Both the position numbers and the translations under genes were made by a program. A DNA stretch of 32,315 nucleotides from Verrucomicrobiota bacterium (GTDB taxonomy: Bacteria > Verrucomicrobiota > Verrucomicrobiia > Limisphaerales > UBA9464). This document shows positions 24,977 through 32,315 of this stretch, one piece after another. The notes beneath the pieces were generated by a model, which had not been told where the DNA came from, made no database searches, and saw only the letters and a program-made list of their open reading frames with translations. The stretch lies in NCBI GenBank assembly GCA_025360495.1, contig JANYCC010000217.1, positions 1 to 32,315 on the forward strand. The letters run 5' to 3'. Numbering within the stretch: position 1 is the stretch's first letter; each line of letters starts with the position of its first letter.

Positions 24977-26659
24977 TCAGTTCGGTCTTCGGTCATTCCC
25001 CTTGGGAGCGTTTTCCACCGCCAACCGTTCCCGCAACCCCTTCTTGTCGATCTTGCCGACGCTGGTTTTGGGCAACGCCCCGACCAGGGCGATCCCGGTC
25101 AGGATCGCCCGCTTGTGGATCGACCCGTCCTCGATGCACGCGTGCAGATGATGCTGCAGATCCCGCGCGGTCACCGTCCCGCGGGCCTCGTCGCGCAACA
25201 CCACCTCGGCATGCGGCCGCTCATCCCACTTGGCATCCGGCACGCCGACCACCGCCACCTCCCGCACCCCCGGATGCCGTCCCAAGGCGGCTTCCAACTC
25301 GAGCGAGGAAATCCATTCGCCCCCTATTTTTATAACATCCTTCAGCCGGTCGGTGATGCGGATATAACCCTCCGTGTCGATATAGGCGATGTCCCCGGTG
25401 TGGAGCCAGCCGTCACGCCAGAGCCGTTCCGTCCCCTCCTCGTTCCCGAGATAGCCGGCCGTGAGCCACGGTGCACGCAACGCCAGTTCGCCGACATTGT
25501 TGCGGCCCGGCGGCAGACGTCGGCCCAACGGATCCAAGGCGACCGCCTCCACCAGCGGCACGGGAAACCCGGTGCGGGTCACGATCCCGAACCGGGTTTC
25601 GGCGTCCGCATCGGCATCCTCGGGCTTCACATGGGCCACCGCGATGATCGGGCACGTTTCGCTCATCCCATAACCCCCCAGAATCCGGATGCCCCGTTCC
25701 TGGGCATGCCGCGCGAGCCCCGGGGGCAGGGCGGCACCCCCGATCACCAACTTGAGCCGGTGCCAGTCCACCGTGCCGGACGCCGGATGATGGAGCAGCA
25801 TCTGCAGGATGGTCGGCACGCAGTGGGAAAACGTGATCGCGTGCCGTTCGAGCAGTTCCAACAACAGGGCCGGCTCGTATTTCCCGGGATACACCTGTTT
25901 CATCCCCAGCATCGTCGCCAGGTAGGGCAGACCCCAGGCATGCACATGGAACATCGGGGTCAACGGCAGGTAGACATCGGAGGCCCGGAACGCAAAGGGA
26001 TCGTCCTGCACCGCCAGCGCCAATCCGGCCCCCAGGGTGTGCAGCACGATTTGCCGGTGACTGAAGTAAACCCCCTTCGGATCCCCCGTCGTGCCGGTCG
26101 TGTAAAACAGGGTCGCCACGGCATCCTCGGAAAACGACGGCCAGGCCCCGATCGGCCGGGCCGCCGCCAACCCGGTCTCATATTCGGCGTCCGCCTTGAA
26201 CCCAGCCGGCACCGGGGCTCCGCCGTCGGGCATCACGATGATCCGACGCACGGACCCCAAATGTTCCCGGCAGGCGGCGAGCAAGGGCAGGAAATCCGGA
26301 TGCACAAACAGCACCGAATCGCCCGCATGCCGGATCGTCCACGCAATCTGTTCCGGGGTGAGCCGCACGTTGACCGTGTGCAGGGCCGCCCCGGACATCG
26401 GGACCGCAAAGTACAGTTCCAGATAACGGTGACTGTCCCAATCCATGACCCCGATGCGATCGCCCGGCACCACCCCCAGATCCCGCAACCAGCCGCCGAG
26501 CCGGTCGATGCGGTCCAAGACCTCGGCATAGGTCAGCGTGAGGAGGTTCCGGTAAGTGACCGTCTGTTGCGGGGCCCAGGCACGGACCCGGTGCAACAGG
26601 TCCCGGATCAACAAGGCGGAACCCGGACGCGGCGTGGTGACGAGAAACGGTGAATCCAT
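24977..26659 (-). CDS. AMP-forming acyl-CoA synthetase (long-chain fatty acid--CoA ligase type)
   Basis: A 560-residue adenylate-forming enzyme activating a carboxylic acid, probably a fatty acid, with ATP and CoA. The P-loop-like motif YTTGTTGDPKG is at residues 186-196. GGYGMSETCPI (A5-type motif), YIDTEGYIRITDRLKDVIKIGGEWIS (A7/A8 hinge) and the C-terminal catalytic Lys in TSVGKIDKKGLRERL are all present. The SETCP motif and the long alternating N-terminal domain fit medium/long-chain ligases best. ATG 26659 was chosen because homology-like sequence begins there; an in-frame start at 26878 would run through the aminotransferase 3' end. A perfect inverted repeat directly precedes this ATG (26661-26683). 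The aminotransferase gene upstream is 163 bp away, so linkage is uncertain. Confidence 0.92.
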   Translation of the reverse strand: MDSPFLVTTPRPGSALLIRDLLHRVRAWAPQQTVTYRNLLTLTYAEVLDRIDRLGGWLRDLGVVPGDRIGVMDWDSHRYLELYFAVPMSGAALHTVNVRLTPEQIAWTIRHAGDSVLFVHPDFLPLLAACREHLGSVRRIIVMPDGGAPVPAGFKADAEYETGLAAARPIGAWPSFSEDAVATLFYTTGTTGDPKGVYFSHRQIVLHTLGAGLALAVQDDPFAFRASDVYLPLTPMFHVHAWGLPYLATMLGMKQVYPGKYEPALLLELLERHAITFSHCVPTILQMLLHHPASGTVDWHRLKLVIGGAALPPGLARHAQERGIRILGGYGMSETCPIIAVAHVKPEDADADAETRFGIVTRTGFPVPLVEAVALDPLGRRLPPGRNNVGELALRAPWLTAGYLGNEEGTERLWRDGWLHTGDIAYIDTEGYIRITDRLKDVIKIGGEWISSLELEAALGRHPGVREVAVVGVPDAKWDERPHAEVVLRDEARGTVTARDLQHHLHACIEDGSIHKRAILTGIALVGALPKTSVGKIDKKGLRERLAVENAPKGNDRRPN

Positions 26660-26660
26660 A

Positions 26661-26683
26661 GCGGGAGGACCGCATCCTCCCGC
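26661..26683 (-). promoter_or_regulatory. Inverted repeat abutting the acyl-CoA ligase start
   Basis: GCGGGAGGA (26661-26669) and TCCTCCCGC (26675-26683) form a perfect 9-bp stem with a 5-nt loop. On the minus strand it ends one base before the ligase ATG, and the 5' arm includes a GGGAGG Shine-Dalgarno-like sequence. It could fold over the ribosome entry site; no U-tract follows, so it is not an intrinsic terminator. Confidence 0.55.
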
Positions 26684-26789
26684 ATCCGGGGTCCCCTTGA
26701 AATCCGGAAAATCAACCGGAGCCCGTGGGGGCGCTTCCGTGGGAGAGGACGGCAGGACGTCCAATCCCAGCCGACGAGCCCGCAGGAAA

Positions 26790-26820
26790 GCCGGCAGCAA
26801 GTGATTCTCCTGCCGCCGGC
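26790..26820 (-). terminator. Imperfect hairpin after the aminotransferase gene
   Basis: Directly after the aminotransferase stop, the minus strand reads a GC-rich arm (GCCGGCGGCAG, 26820-26810) that pairs with CTGCCGGC (26797-26790) with a 3-nt bulge, followed by only TTT. It may be a weak terminator or a transcript-end structure. Confidence 0.3.
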
Positions 26821-26822
26821 TC

Positions 26823-27935
26823 CTACTGATGCAGGCCTGCACCCAGGGCGGCATCCAGACGCTCCAATCCCGCCGCAAAATCAGCGGTCATCCCCCCAAG
26901 CCCGATCCGGAAATGCGCGGACCGGCCAAAGAAATGCCCGGGCACCACGGAGGTCTCGTATCGGATGCGCAATCCGCTCACCAGCGCCTCTACCGAACCT
27001 TCACGGAGGCGCGGGAAAGCCACCGTCCCGGCAGACACCGGCGCACAATCGAGCCCGGGATGCCCGCCCAAGAACGCATTGAAACGGACCTGATTGGCCG
27101 TCAGCAGGCGACGCGACCGCTCCCGCAATTCCGTTATCCGACCCAATGCGGCCACGGCGAGTCGCTCGGCGGGATGGGCCGGGATCACCGTCACCAGGTC
27201 ATTGAGTCGCGCTGCCGCCACGGCCACCCGCTTCGCCCCGACCAGCCAACCGCAACGCAGTCCGCCCAATCCGTAGGCCTTGGTCAGGCTGCCGGTGACG
27301 ACGACATTCTCGCCCACGGTCCATCCCGAGGGTGGGGCGGCCTCAAACGCGGCGTCGCGGTACACCTCGTCCACGAGAAGCCAGGCCCCGCGATCCGCCG
27401 CGAACCGGGCGAGCAACCGCAGGCCGGCCCCATCCAGGGCGGCGCTGGTCGGATTGTGCAGATTGGTGAGGGCGATGATGCGGGTCCGGGGCGTGAATCG
27501 GGCCTCCAGTTCGGCGAGATCGGACACCCGACCTTGCAACGGACCCCGGTCAAACCGTCGCACTTCCAACCCGAGGAACGACGCCGTCTCCGCCAGCAGT
27601 CCGTAGGTCGGTTCCTCCAGCAACAGGGTGTCCCCGGGATCCGCGAGCACGGCCAGCGCGAGATGATTGGCGAGGGAGGCGCCCGTGGTGTGGACGATGC
27701 ATTCCGTGGGTGCATTGAGGAATTGTCCCAGCGCCTCCTGCAAAGGCGGCCAACCATAAAAACTCGGTCCGGTCAGTTCGCCGGCCCCTTCCGCTTCCAC
27801 CGGTCCAAATTCCCCGGGAGAGACCGCGGCGACGCCACTCCCCGCCAGGTTGAATCGCGCCGCGGCCTGTGTCTTGGCCCATTCCATGTACGGCGACCCG
27901 ATCGGACGGCGGGACAGAGCGGGGGCGGCGGGCAT
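26823..27935 (-). CDS. PLP-dependent aminotransferase, class I/II fold
   Basis: A 370-residue fold-type I aminotransferase. Key residues are in place: the Gly-Ala-Ser phosphate loop (HTTGASLANHL, about 82-92), Asn161 in NLHNPTSA (NPHNPTG in most relatives), Asp189 and Tyr192 in LLVDEVYRD, Schiff-base Lys219 in GSLTKAYGLGGLRCGW, and a C-terminal substrate-type Arg in HFRIGLGG. The N-terminus (SPYMEWAKTQAAARFNLAGSGV) resembles a poorly characterised subgroup of aspartate/alanine-type enzymes; substrate is unknown. ATG 27935 is selected; the open frame continues far upstream to 28958 but only as the antisense of the PEP-CTERM gene. It is probably transcribed on its own or with the ligase downstream. 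Confidence 0.9.
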   Translation of the reverse strand: MPAAPALSRRPIGSPYMEWAKTQAAARFNLAGSGVAAVSPGEFGPVEAEGAGELTGPSFYGWPPLQEALGQFLNAPTECIVHTTGASLANHLALAVLADPGDTLLLEEPTYGLLAETASFLGLEVRRFDRGPLQGRVSDLAELEARFTPRTRIIALTNLHNPTSAALDGAGLRLLARFAADRGAWLLVDEVYRDAAFEAAPPSGWTVGENVVVTGSLTKAYGLGGLRCGWLVGAKRVAVAAARLNDLVTVIPAHPAERLAVAALGRITELRERSRRLLTANQVRFNAFLGGHPGLDCAPVSAGTVAFPRLREGSVEALVSGLRIRYETSVVPGHFFGRSAHFRIGLGGMTADFAAGLERLDAALGAGLHQ

Positions 27936-28055
27936 GTGGGGAGGGTCCGCGAGCCCGGCCGGGGACGAAAGCCGGAACTGACTTGGACAATCCACCGCTA
28001 GGAATTGGCAATTTGGCGGGAGCCGGTCTTGTCGGCCATGAGACAATCGACGTGC

Positions 28056-28742
28056 ATGAATCTGAGTGTTCGTTCCCTTTTGATCGCGGGCGGAACCGCC
28101 GTGATTGCCTGGCTGCCGGCGGTGGCGGCCACCAACACCCTGTCCATCCCGTTCTACCGCGGGAACACCGGTGCCGAATCGGCGGGCTGGGACCATTTCA
28201 CGGTGGCGACCGACAACGGCATCGGCAATTCCCCGGATCTGGGTGGCAATGCCGCCGCACATCTCATCCAACTCGATCCGAATGCCGCCGTCCTCGGTTC
28301 CGGCAACATCTATAATCAGGCCGGCCTGAGCCGGTTTGAAATCCGGGACACCGCCAACGCCCCGGTGGGCTTCGTGGATTTCAATGTCCGCACCCTCGGT
28401 TCCGAACTGGATTACAACAGCATCCGGCTCACTTATGACATCGGTGCCGGCCTCCAGGAGATCTCCGCCCCGCGACTGGAACTCGAACGGGTCACCTTCG
28501 GACCTCCGGGACCCGGCGGCGGCGCGGCGGTCACCTCCTTGGTGGAATGGAACCTCTCCGGCCTCGGCGTCAGCAGCTTCGCCATCAAGTTCAACGCCGC
28601 CGATGTCAGCGTGAGTCTGGATTCCGCCACGATCGACACCTTGTCCGCGTCCCAGACCGCGCTGGTGCCGGAACCGCAGACCTGGGCGCTCCTCGCCGCC
28701 GGAACGGCCCTGTTGGCCACCGCCGCTTGGCGCCGTCGGTGA
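28056..28742 (+). CDS. PEP-CTERM sorting-signal protein
   Basis: A 228-residue exported protein. The signal peptide is residues 1-24 (MNLSVRSLLIAGG ... AVAA). The C-terminus has the full exosortase sorting signal: VPEPQTWALL, a hydrophobic helix and a terminal RRR. The middle part is a beta-rich secreted domain (SIPFYRGNTGAESAGWDHFTVATDNGIG, DSATIDTLSA) with no motif I can assign. PEP-CTERM proteins are processed by exosortase (EpsH) and are linked to exopolysaccharide/biofilm matrix, which fits the export operon here even though no exosortase gene is in the window. ATG 28056 is preferred to one at 28038 because it starts the signal peptide. The downstream secreted-protein gene begins 8 bp after its stop. 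Confidence 0.88.
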   Translation: MNLSVRSLLIAGGTAVIAWLPAVAATNTLSIPFYRGNTGAESAGWDHFTVATDNGIGNSPDLGGNAAAHLIQLDPNAAVLGSGNIYNQAGLSRFEIRDTANAPVGFVDFNVRTLGSELDYNSIRLTYDIGAGLQEISAPRLELERVTFGPPGPGGGAAVTSLVEWNLSGLGVSSFAIKFNAADVSVSLDSATIDTLSASQTALVPEPQTWALLAAGTALLATAAWRRR

Positions 28743-28750
28743 TCCCTGCC

Positions 28751-30058
28751 ATGGTGGCCGGGATGACCGCGCTTTCCAAGACGGGCCGCGCCGTCGCTTG
28801 CCCCTTCGGTTGGTGGCTCCTGATCGCGTGCCTGCGCGTCGGGGCGGACGACTTGGTGGTGCATCGCGACACGCCCACGCTCGACCGATGGATGTACCCG
28901 TTCGGCTTTGAACTTGGCGGCGAGGCGCTGGCCCCGACCTTCGGATCCTTTGATCCACGATTCGACACGCGCGACGGTCAGTTCCTCTTCGGATGGGACC
29001 TGGCCGCGGATGTTCCCACGGACCGCACGGCGGCCCGTTATCTGGTCAAACGCCTGCGGGTGACGGTCACCTGCGGATCCGACCTGACGTTCAATTATGA
29101 CCCGACGCCGGATGATTACCGGACGTATCTGACCAACAGCCCGGTGTACGTGAAGGATGGCGACCTGGGGCGGCCGGTGGACCTGGTCGGAGTGGCGTTC
29201 CGGAGCGGATACACGGCGGCGACGTTCTTGGAGAACTCGCCTTATGGTGCGATCGGTTCCATCACGAGTTCCAACATCTCAATCGGCACGCGCAACGCCT
29301 ACGCCGCCGTTTACGATCGCACCGGCATCCTCATCGACCTGAGCAACAATGTCGGTCAGACCAACACCGCCTTCACCGCCCCGCCTTTCGAGTTCACCCC
29401 TTGGGCCAGCGGGTTGACTTCCACCGTCAATCCCGGCGAATTGGTGCCGGTGGACACGGCCTTCACTTTCGACGTGAACCTCCAGGATCCGTTGGTGGCG
29501 GGTTATGTGCAGTCGGCGCTGCGGGAGGGTCGGCTCCGCTTCATCATCACGTCGCTGCATCCTTCCGCCCAAAGTGGTTTCGGAGGCGGCGGTTCCTATC
29601 CGCGTTGGTACACAAAGGAGAATCTCCTCGGCAATCCGGCCCAACTCGACCTGACCGTCACGGTCGTCGGTGACACCGACACCGACCACGACGGGCTGCC
29701 CGACGATTGGGAACGATTTTATTTCGGGAACCTCGACGCGACCGCGGAAGGCGATCCGGACGGGGATGGTGTCTCCAATCTGGCAGAGTATAAGGCCGGT
29801 ACCGATCCGACCCGACGGGAGAGCGTCCTGGCGGTCACGGCGTATCATCGGGTGGATGGGGCGGCGGTGTTGCGGTTTCCCGTGGCACCGAGCCAGAGAA
29901 TCACCGTGGAGCGGAGTGAGGACCTGCAGACTTGGAGCCCGGCGAACGGGCTTCTGACCTATCCGGAACCGGGCGTGGCCGAATGGATCGAGCAGGATTT
30001 GACGGTGCCTCCCGGGGAGCCGCCGCTCCGTTTCCACCGGGTCCGGGTCGAGCTATAA
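28751..30058 (+). CDS. Secreted protein with calcium-binding (thrombospondin type 3-like) repeats
   Basis: About 435 residues, with an N-terminal signal segment (GWWLLIACLRVGADD). The large middle region is a beta-rich domain of unknown family (LDRWMYPFGFELGGEALAPTFGSFDPRFDTRDGQFLFGWDLA, VAFRSGYTAATFLENSPYGAI). It is followed by Asp-rich calcium-binding loops (DTDTDHDGLPDDWERFY, then GDPDGDGVSNLAEYKAGTDP) and a C-terminal domain (VLRFPVAPSQRITVERSEDLQTW ... LRFHRVRVEL) of the type found at the end of many Verrucomicrobiota surface proteins. It is likely co-transcribed with the PEP-CTERM gene. The start may be 28751 or 28763, both giving a signal peptide. No enzymatic motif is visible. Confidence 0.75.
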   Translation: MVAGMTALSKTGRAVACPFGWWLLIACLRVGADDLVVHRDTPTLDRWMYPFGFELGGEALAPTFGSFDPRFDTRDGQFLFGWDLAADVPTDRTAARYLVKRLRVTVTCGSDLTFNYDPTPDDYRTYLTNSPVYVKDGDLGRPVDLVGVAFRSGYTAATFLENSPYGAIGSITSSNISIGTRNAYAAVYDRTGILIDLSNNVGQTNTAFTAPPFEFTPWASGLTSTVNPGELVPVDTAFTFDVNLQDPLVAGYVQSALREGRLRFIITSLHPSAQSGFGGGGSYPRWYTKENLLGNPAQLDLTVTVVGDTDTDHDGLPDDWERFYFGNLDATAEGDPDGDGVSNLAEYKAGTDPTRRESVLAVTAYHRVDGAAVLRFPVAPSQRITVERSEDLQTWSPANGLLTYPEPGVAEWIEQDLTVPPGEPPLRFHRVRVEL

Positions 30059-30118
30059 TGGCAGGGTCGGGTGACATTGGAGCTTGCCCCCGGTCCGGGT
30101 TTCAGGTTCAAGCCGTCG

Positions 30119-30907
30119 ATGCCTGATTGGTTTGCCATTGTGGTCCTTGGCCTCATCGAGGGGATCACCGAGTTCCTGCCGGTCTCCTCAACCGGCCATC
30201 TGTTGCTCGCCGAACACTGGCTCGGGGCACGAAGTGAACTGTTCAATGTCGTCGTGCAGACCGGGGCGGTCCTGGCGGTGCTCGTGGTCTTCATGCGACG
30301 CGCCATCGACCTGGTGATGCGCTTCAATGTCCCGGAAAACCGGGCGTATGCGATCAAGCTGTTCGCGGCCTTTGTCATCACGGCGATCGGCGGACTCGCG
30401 ATGAAAAAGGCCGGCTTGAAGTTCCCGAAGGAATTGGCCCCGGTCGCCTGGGCCACACTGATCGGTGGGGTGGCGTTCGTCGGGGTGGAATTCTGGCTTC
30501 GCGGGCGGAAAACCTCGGAAACCGTCACCTGGACCATCGCCATCGCGGTCGCCTTCGGGCAGTTGCTCGCCGTGGGATTCCCCGGCACCTCACGATCCGG
30601 CGCCACCATCCTGTTCGCCCTGATCTGCGGGCTCAGCCGTCCGGCGGCGGCCGAATTCTCGTTTCTCCTCGGGATTCCCACCCTGCTCGCGGCCGGTGCG
30701 AAAGAGACGTTCGACGCCTTCAAGGACCACACCCCGCACGAGCCTTGGAGCCTGATCCTGCTCGGAACCGCCGTGGCCGCGATCTCGGCCTTCCTGGTGG
30801 TGAAATGGCTGCTGTCCTTCATCCGCAATCACACCTTCACCGGCTTCGGCTGGTACCGTATCGTCCTCGGCGCGGGCATCCTGCTGTGGGTGTCGCAGCA
30901 TCAGTGA
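30119..30907 (+). CDS. uppP: Undecaprenyl-diphosphatase (UppP/BacA)
   Basis: UppP dephosphorylates undecaprenyl diphosphate to recycle the lipid carrier used for peptidoglycan, O-antigen and exopolysaccharide, and its activity also underlies bacitracin resistance. The 262-residue integral membrane protein has the two family motifs: GLIEGITEFLPVSSTGHLL (residues 11-29, with Glu14/Glu18 and the SSTGH loop) and PGTSRSGATIL (155-165, with Arg159). Eight or so hydrophobic segments and the length match the usual size. ATG 30119 begins the canonical MPDW N-terminus, rather than an in-frame GTG at 30071. It follows the secreted-protein gene by 60 bp and precedes the SDR gene by 46 bp; whether all are one transcript is not clear. 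Confidence 0.95.
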   Translation: MPDWFAIVVLGLIEGITEFLPVSSTGHLLLAEHWLGARSELFNVVVQTGAVLAVLVVFMRRAIDLVMRFNVPENRAYAIKLFAAFVITAIGGLAMKKAGLKFPKELAPVAWATLIGGVAFVGVEFWLRGRKTSETVTWTIAIAVAFGQLLAVGFPGTSRSGATILFALICGLSRPAAAEFSFLLGIPTLLAAGAKETFDAFKDHTPHEPWSLILLGTAVAAISAFLVVKWLLSFIRNHTFTGFGWYRIVLGAGILLWVSQHQ

Positions 30908-30953
30908 CCCGTCCGACCGCCCGAAGTCCCCACACCCCAACCATCGCCCGGTC

Positions 30954-31739
30954 ATGGATCTCGCAGGGAAAACCATCCTCATCACCGGGGCTTCCTCCGG
31001 CTTCGGTGCCGCCGCCGCCCTCGCCTTCGCCCGCACCGGCTGCCACCTCGTGCTCGGTGCCCGACGCGTCACCCGGCTCAATGAGGTGGCCGCGGCCGCC
31101 CGCGAGGCCGGTGCCCGGTCCGTCCAATTCCACAGTCTCGATGTCGCCAGCACCCGCAGTGTGGAATCCTTCACCGCCTGGGCGCGCGATTTCCACCCGA
31201 CCCTCGACGTGCTCATCAACAATGCCGGGGGAGCCCTCGGGTTGGATCCCGTCGCCTTGGGCCGGGACGAGGATTGGGAGGGGATGGTCCAGAGCAATTT
31301 CCTCGGGTTGCTCCGGATGACCCGCGCGGTCCTGCCTCTCCTGCCCCAACATGCCGGGGCCTGGGTGCTGAACGTCGGGTCCATCGCCGGTCACACCGCT
31401 TATGAAGGTGGCGCCGCGTATTGCGGGGTGAAGGCCGCCGAACGTTCCGTCACCCAGGCCCTCCGCCTCGAATTGAGCGGCTCCGGCATCCGGGTTGGCA
31501 GCCTCGATCCCGGATTGGCCGAAACGGAATTCTCCCTCGTCCGGTTCAAGGGCGATGCCGTCCGTGCGGCGAAGGTTTATGAGGGCGTACGACCCCTCAC
31601 GCCCGTGGATGTCGCCGAAGCGATGGTGTGGATGGTGAGCCGCCCACCGCATGTGTGCGTGGATGAACTGGTGCTCAAGCCCACCGACCAGGCGGCCATC
31701 CATAAGGTTTACCGGCGCCCCCCAGCAACACCGGGCTGA
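30954..31739 (+). CDS. Short-chain dehydrogenase/reductase (YdfG-like)
   Basis: A 261-residue classical SDR enzyme, NADP(H)-dependent by its basic residues after strand 2 (GARRVTRL). Motifs are complete: TGASSGFG at residues 11-18, NNAG at 89-92, Asn115, Ser143, and the YCGVK catalytic pair Tyr156/Lys160, followed by the LDPGLAETEFSLVRFKGD segment. The latter resembles the YdfG group (3-hydroxy acid or L-allo-threonine dehydrogenase). That substrate is a family-level suggestion only. It is the last gene of a plus-strand series and converges with pgi, 36 bp away, without a clear terminator between them. Confidence 0.92.
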   Translation: MDLAGKTILITGASSGFGAAAALAFARTGCHLVLGARRVTRLNEVAAAAREAGARSVQFHSLDVASTRSVESFTAWARDFHPTLDVLINNAGGALGLDPVALGRDEDWEGMVQSNFLGLLRMTRAVLPLLPQHAGAWVLNVGSIAGHTAYEGGAAYCGVKAAERSVTQALRLELSGSGIRVGSLDPGLAETEFSLVRFKGDAVRAAKVYEGVRPLTPVDVAEAMVWMVSRPPHVCVDELVLKPTDQAAIHKVYRRPPATPG

Positions 31740-31775
31740 CCGCCTGGCACCTCCCCGAAGGCACGGTCCCGGCCG

Positions 31776-32315
31776 TCAGCCCGCCCGGAATGCGGCACCC
31801 GGCCCCGATCCCGACGCCACCTTCACGCCGCGGCCATTGGAGGCGAGGTGGGTCAGGATCTTGAAGAGTGTCTCCGCCTGTTCGGGCGTTCCCAACGCTG
31901 TCGCCAGCACCTCGGCCGGGAATGCCGCACCCTCCGTCGCCCGCAGGTGGGCCAACGCCCGCGCCTGCAATGAGAGCACCCCCGCCGCCGCCTTCTTTCC
32001 CGCCTCCACACCCGGTTGATGGTAGGCGTTGATCCGCACCAGCGATGCATAAAGACCCACCGCCCGCTCGAATAACGCGATCAACATCCCCACCGCGCCC
32101 GGCCCCACATCGCGCACGGTGATGGTCACACTTTGTCGACCCTTCTCATATAAGGCATCGCGGGTCCCCAGCAGCAACCCGCTCAGATAATCGCCCGAGG
32201 TCACCCCGGGCTCCACTTCCGGACTCGGCCCGACCCGGTCCTGCAACACCTCGATGAACACCGCGAAGAAGTTGGGCACCCCTTCGCGCAGTTGTTGCAC
32301 GTAGGCGTGCTGGTC
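31776..32315 (-). CDS. pgi: Glucose-6-phosphate isomerase, 3' part
   Basis: The last 179 codons of a phosphoglucose isomerase, which interconverts glucose-6-phosphate and fructose-6-phosphate; the 5' part lies beyond the window edge. The reading frame is open at 32315 ([25 protein letters not shown], the family active-site region with the DQHAY motif). It continues through [17 protein letters not shown] and [21 protein letters not shown], the conserved Lys-bearing C-terminal segment of the family. The Verrucomicrobiota/cyanobacteria type with the extended C-terminal domain ([29 protein letters not shown]) fits best. With glmS and glgC in the same window, it closes a fructose-6-phosphate / glucose-phosphate hub. 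Confidence 0.9.
   Translation of the reverse strand, partial: DQHAYVQQLREGVPNFFAVFIEVLQDRVGPSPEVEPGVTSGDYLSGLLLGTRDALYEKGRQSVTITVRDVGPGAVGMLIALFERAVGLYASLVRINAYHQPGVEAGKKAAAGVLSLQARALAHLRATEGAAFPAEVLATALGTPEQAETLFKILTHLASNGRGVKVASGSGPGAAFRAG

Noticed and set aside
27936-28958. Upstream in-frame extension of the aminotransferase
   Set aside because: This part is the antisense of the PEP-CTERM gene and the start of its neighbour; the enzyme fold begins at 27935.

Overview
The window is GC-rich and almost fully coding. It looks like a chromosomal segment of a Verrucomicrobiota bacterium, probably close to Pedosphaera/Limisphaerales. This placement is inferred from the gene mix: a DUF1549/DUF1553 plus DUF1501 pair, a Tat-exported Gfo/Idh/MocA oxidoreductase, a PEP-CTERM protein, secreted proteins with Ig-like or calcium-binding-repeat tails, and a plant/cyanobacterial-like GlgC. 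I see no rRNA, tRNA, CRISPR array, insertion sequence or prophage.

Layout. Positions 32-2982 (minus) hold three envelope or secreted proteins: a small lipoprotein-like protein, an outer-membrane beta-barrel and an Ig/cohesin-like secreted protein. glgC (minus) and glmS (plus) diverge from 4345-4457. Two GT-B glycosyltransferases follow glmS, and the second converges with a minus-strand polysaccharide export operon (13124 to 8550): exosortase-type barrel, Wzc-like BY-kinase, Wza-like export lipoprotein and a small FHA-like membrane protein. Next come an ABC exporter overlapping a DJ-1/PfpI gene (minus), a Gfo/Idh/MocA protein, DAHP synthase with a coupled 60-residue membrane protein (plus), glgB (minus), the DUF1549/DUF1553 and DUF1501 pair (plus), a decayed antitoxin/nucleotidyltransferase pair (minus), an acyl-CoA ligase and an aminotransferase (minus), a PEP-CTERM protein, a secreted calcium-repeat protein, uppP and an SDR enzyme (plus), and the 3' part of pgi (minus).

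How the genes fit together. The main theme is sugar phosphates feeding glycogen, amino sugars and envelope polysaccharide. Pgi interconverts glucose-6-P and fructose-6-P, GlmS draws fructose-6-P into glucosamine-6-P, GlgC and GlgB build glycogen, the two glycosyltransferases assemble a glycan, Wzc/Wza and the barrel export it, and UppP recycles the lipid carrier. No Wzx, Wzy or priming transferase is in the window, so the polysaccharide locus is completed elsewhere.

Most notable points: (1) a strong sigma-70-like promoter ahead of the export operon whose 17-nt spacer contains an uninterrupted run of nine G, the architecture of a slippage-controlled (phase-variable) promoter; (2) a hairpin plus U-tract between the barrel and wzc that could set the ratio of the two products; (3) a BY-kinase tyrosine tail built from a run of identical TAC codons; (4) an FHA-like protein ending the export operon; (5) a nucleotidyltransferase toxin-like gene reduced to its two ends beside an intact small partner.
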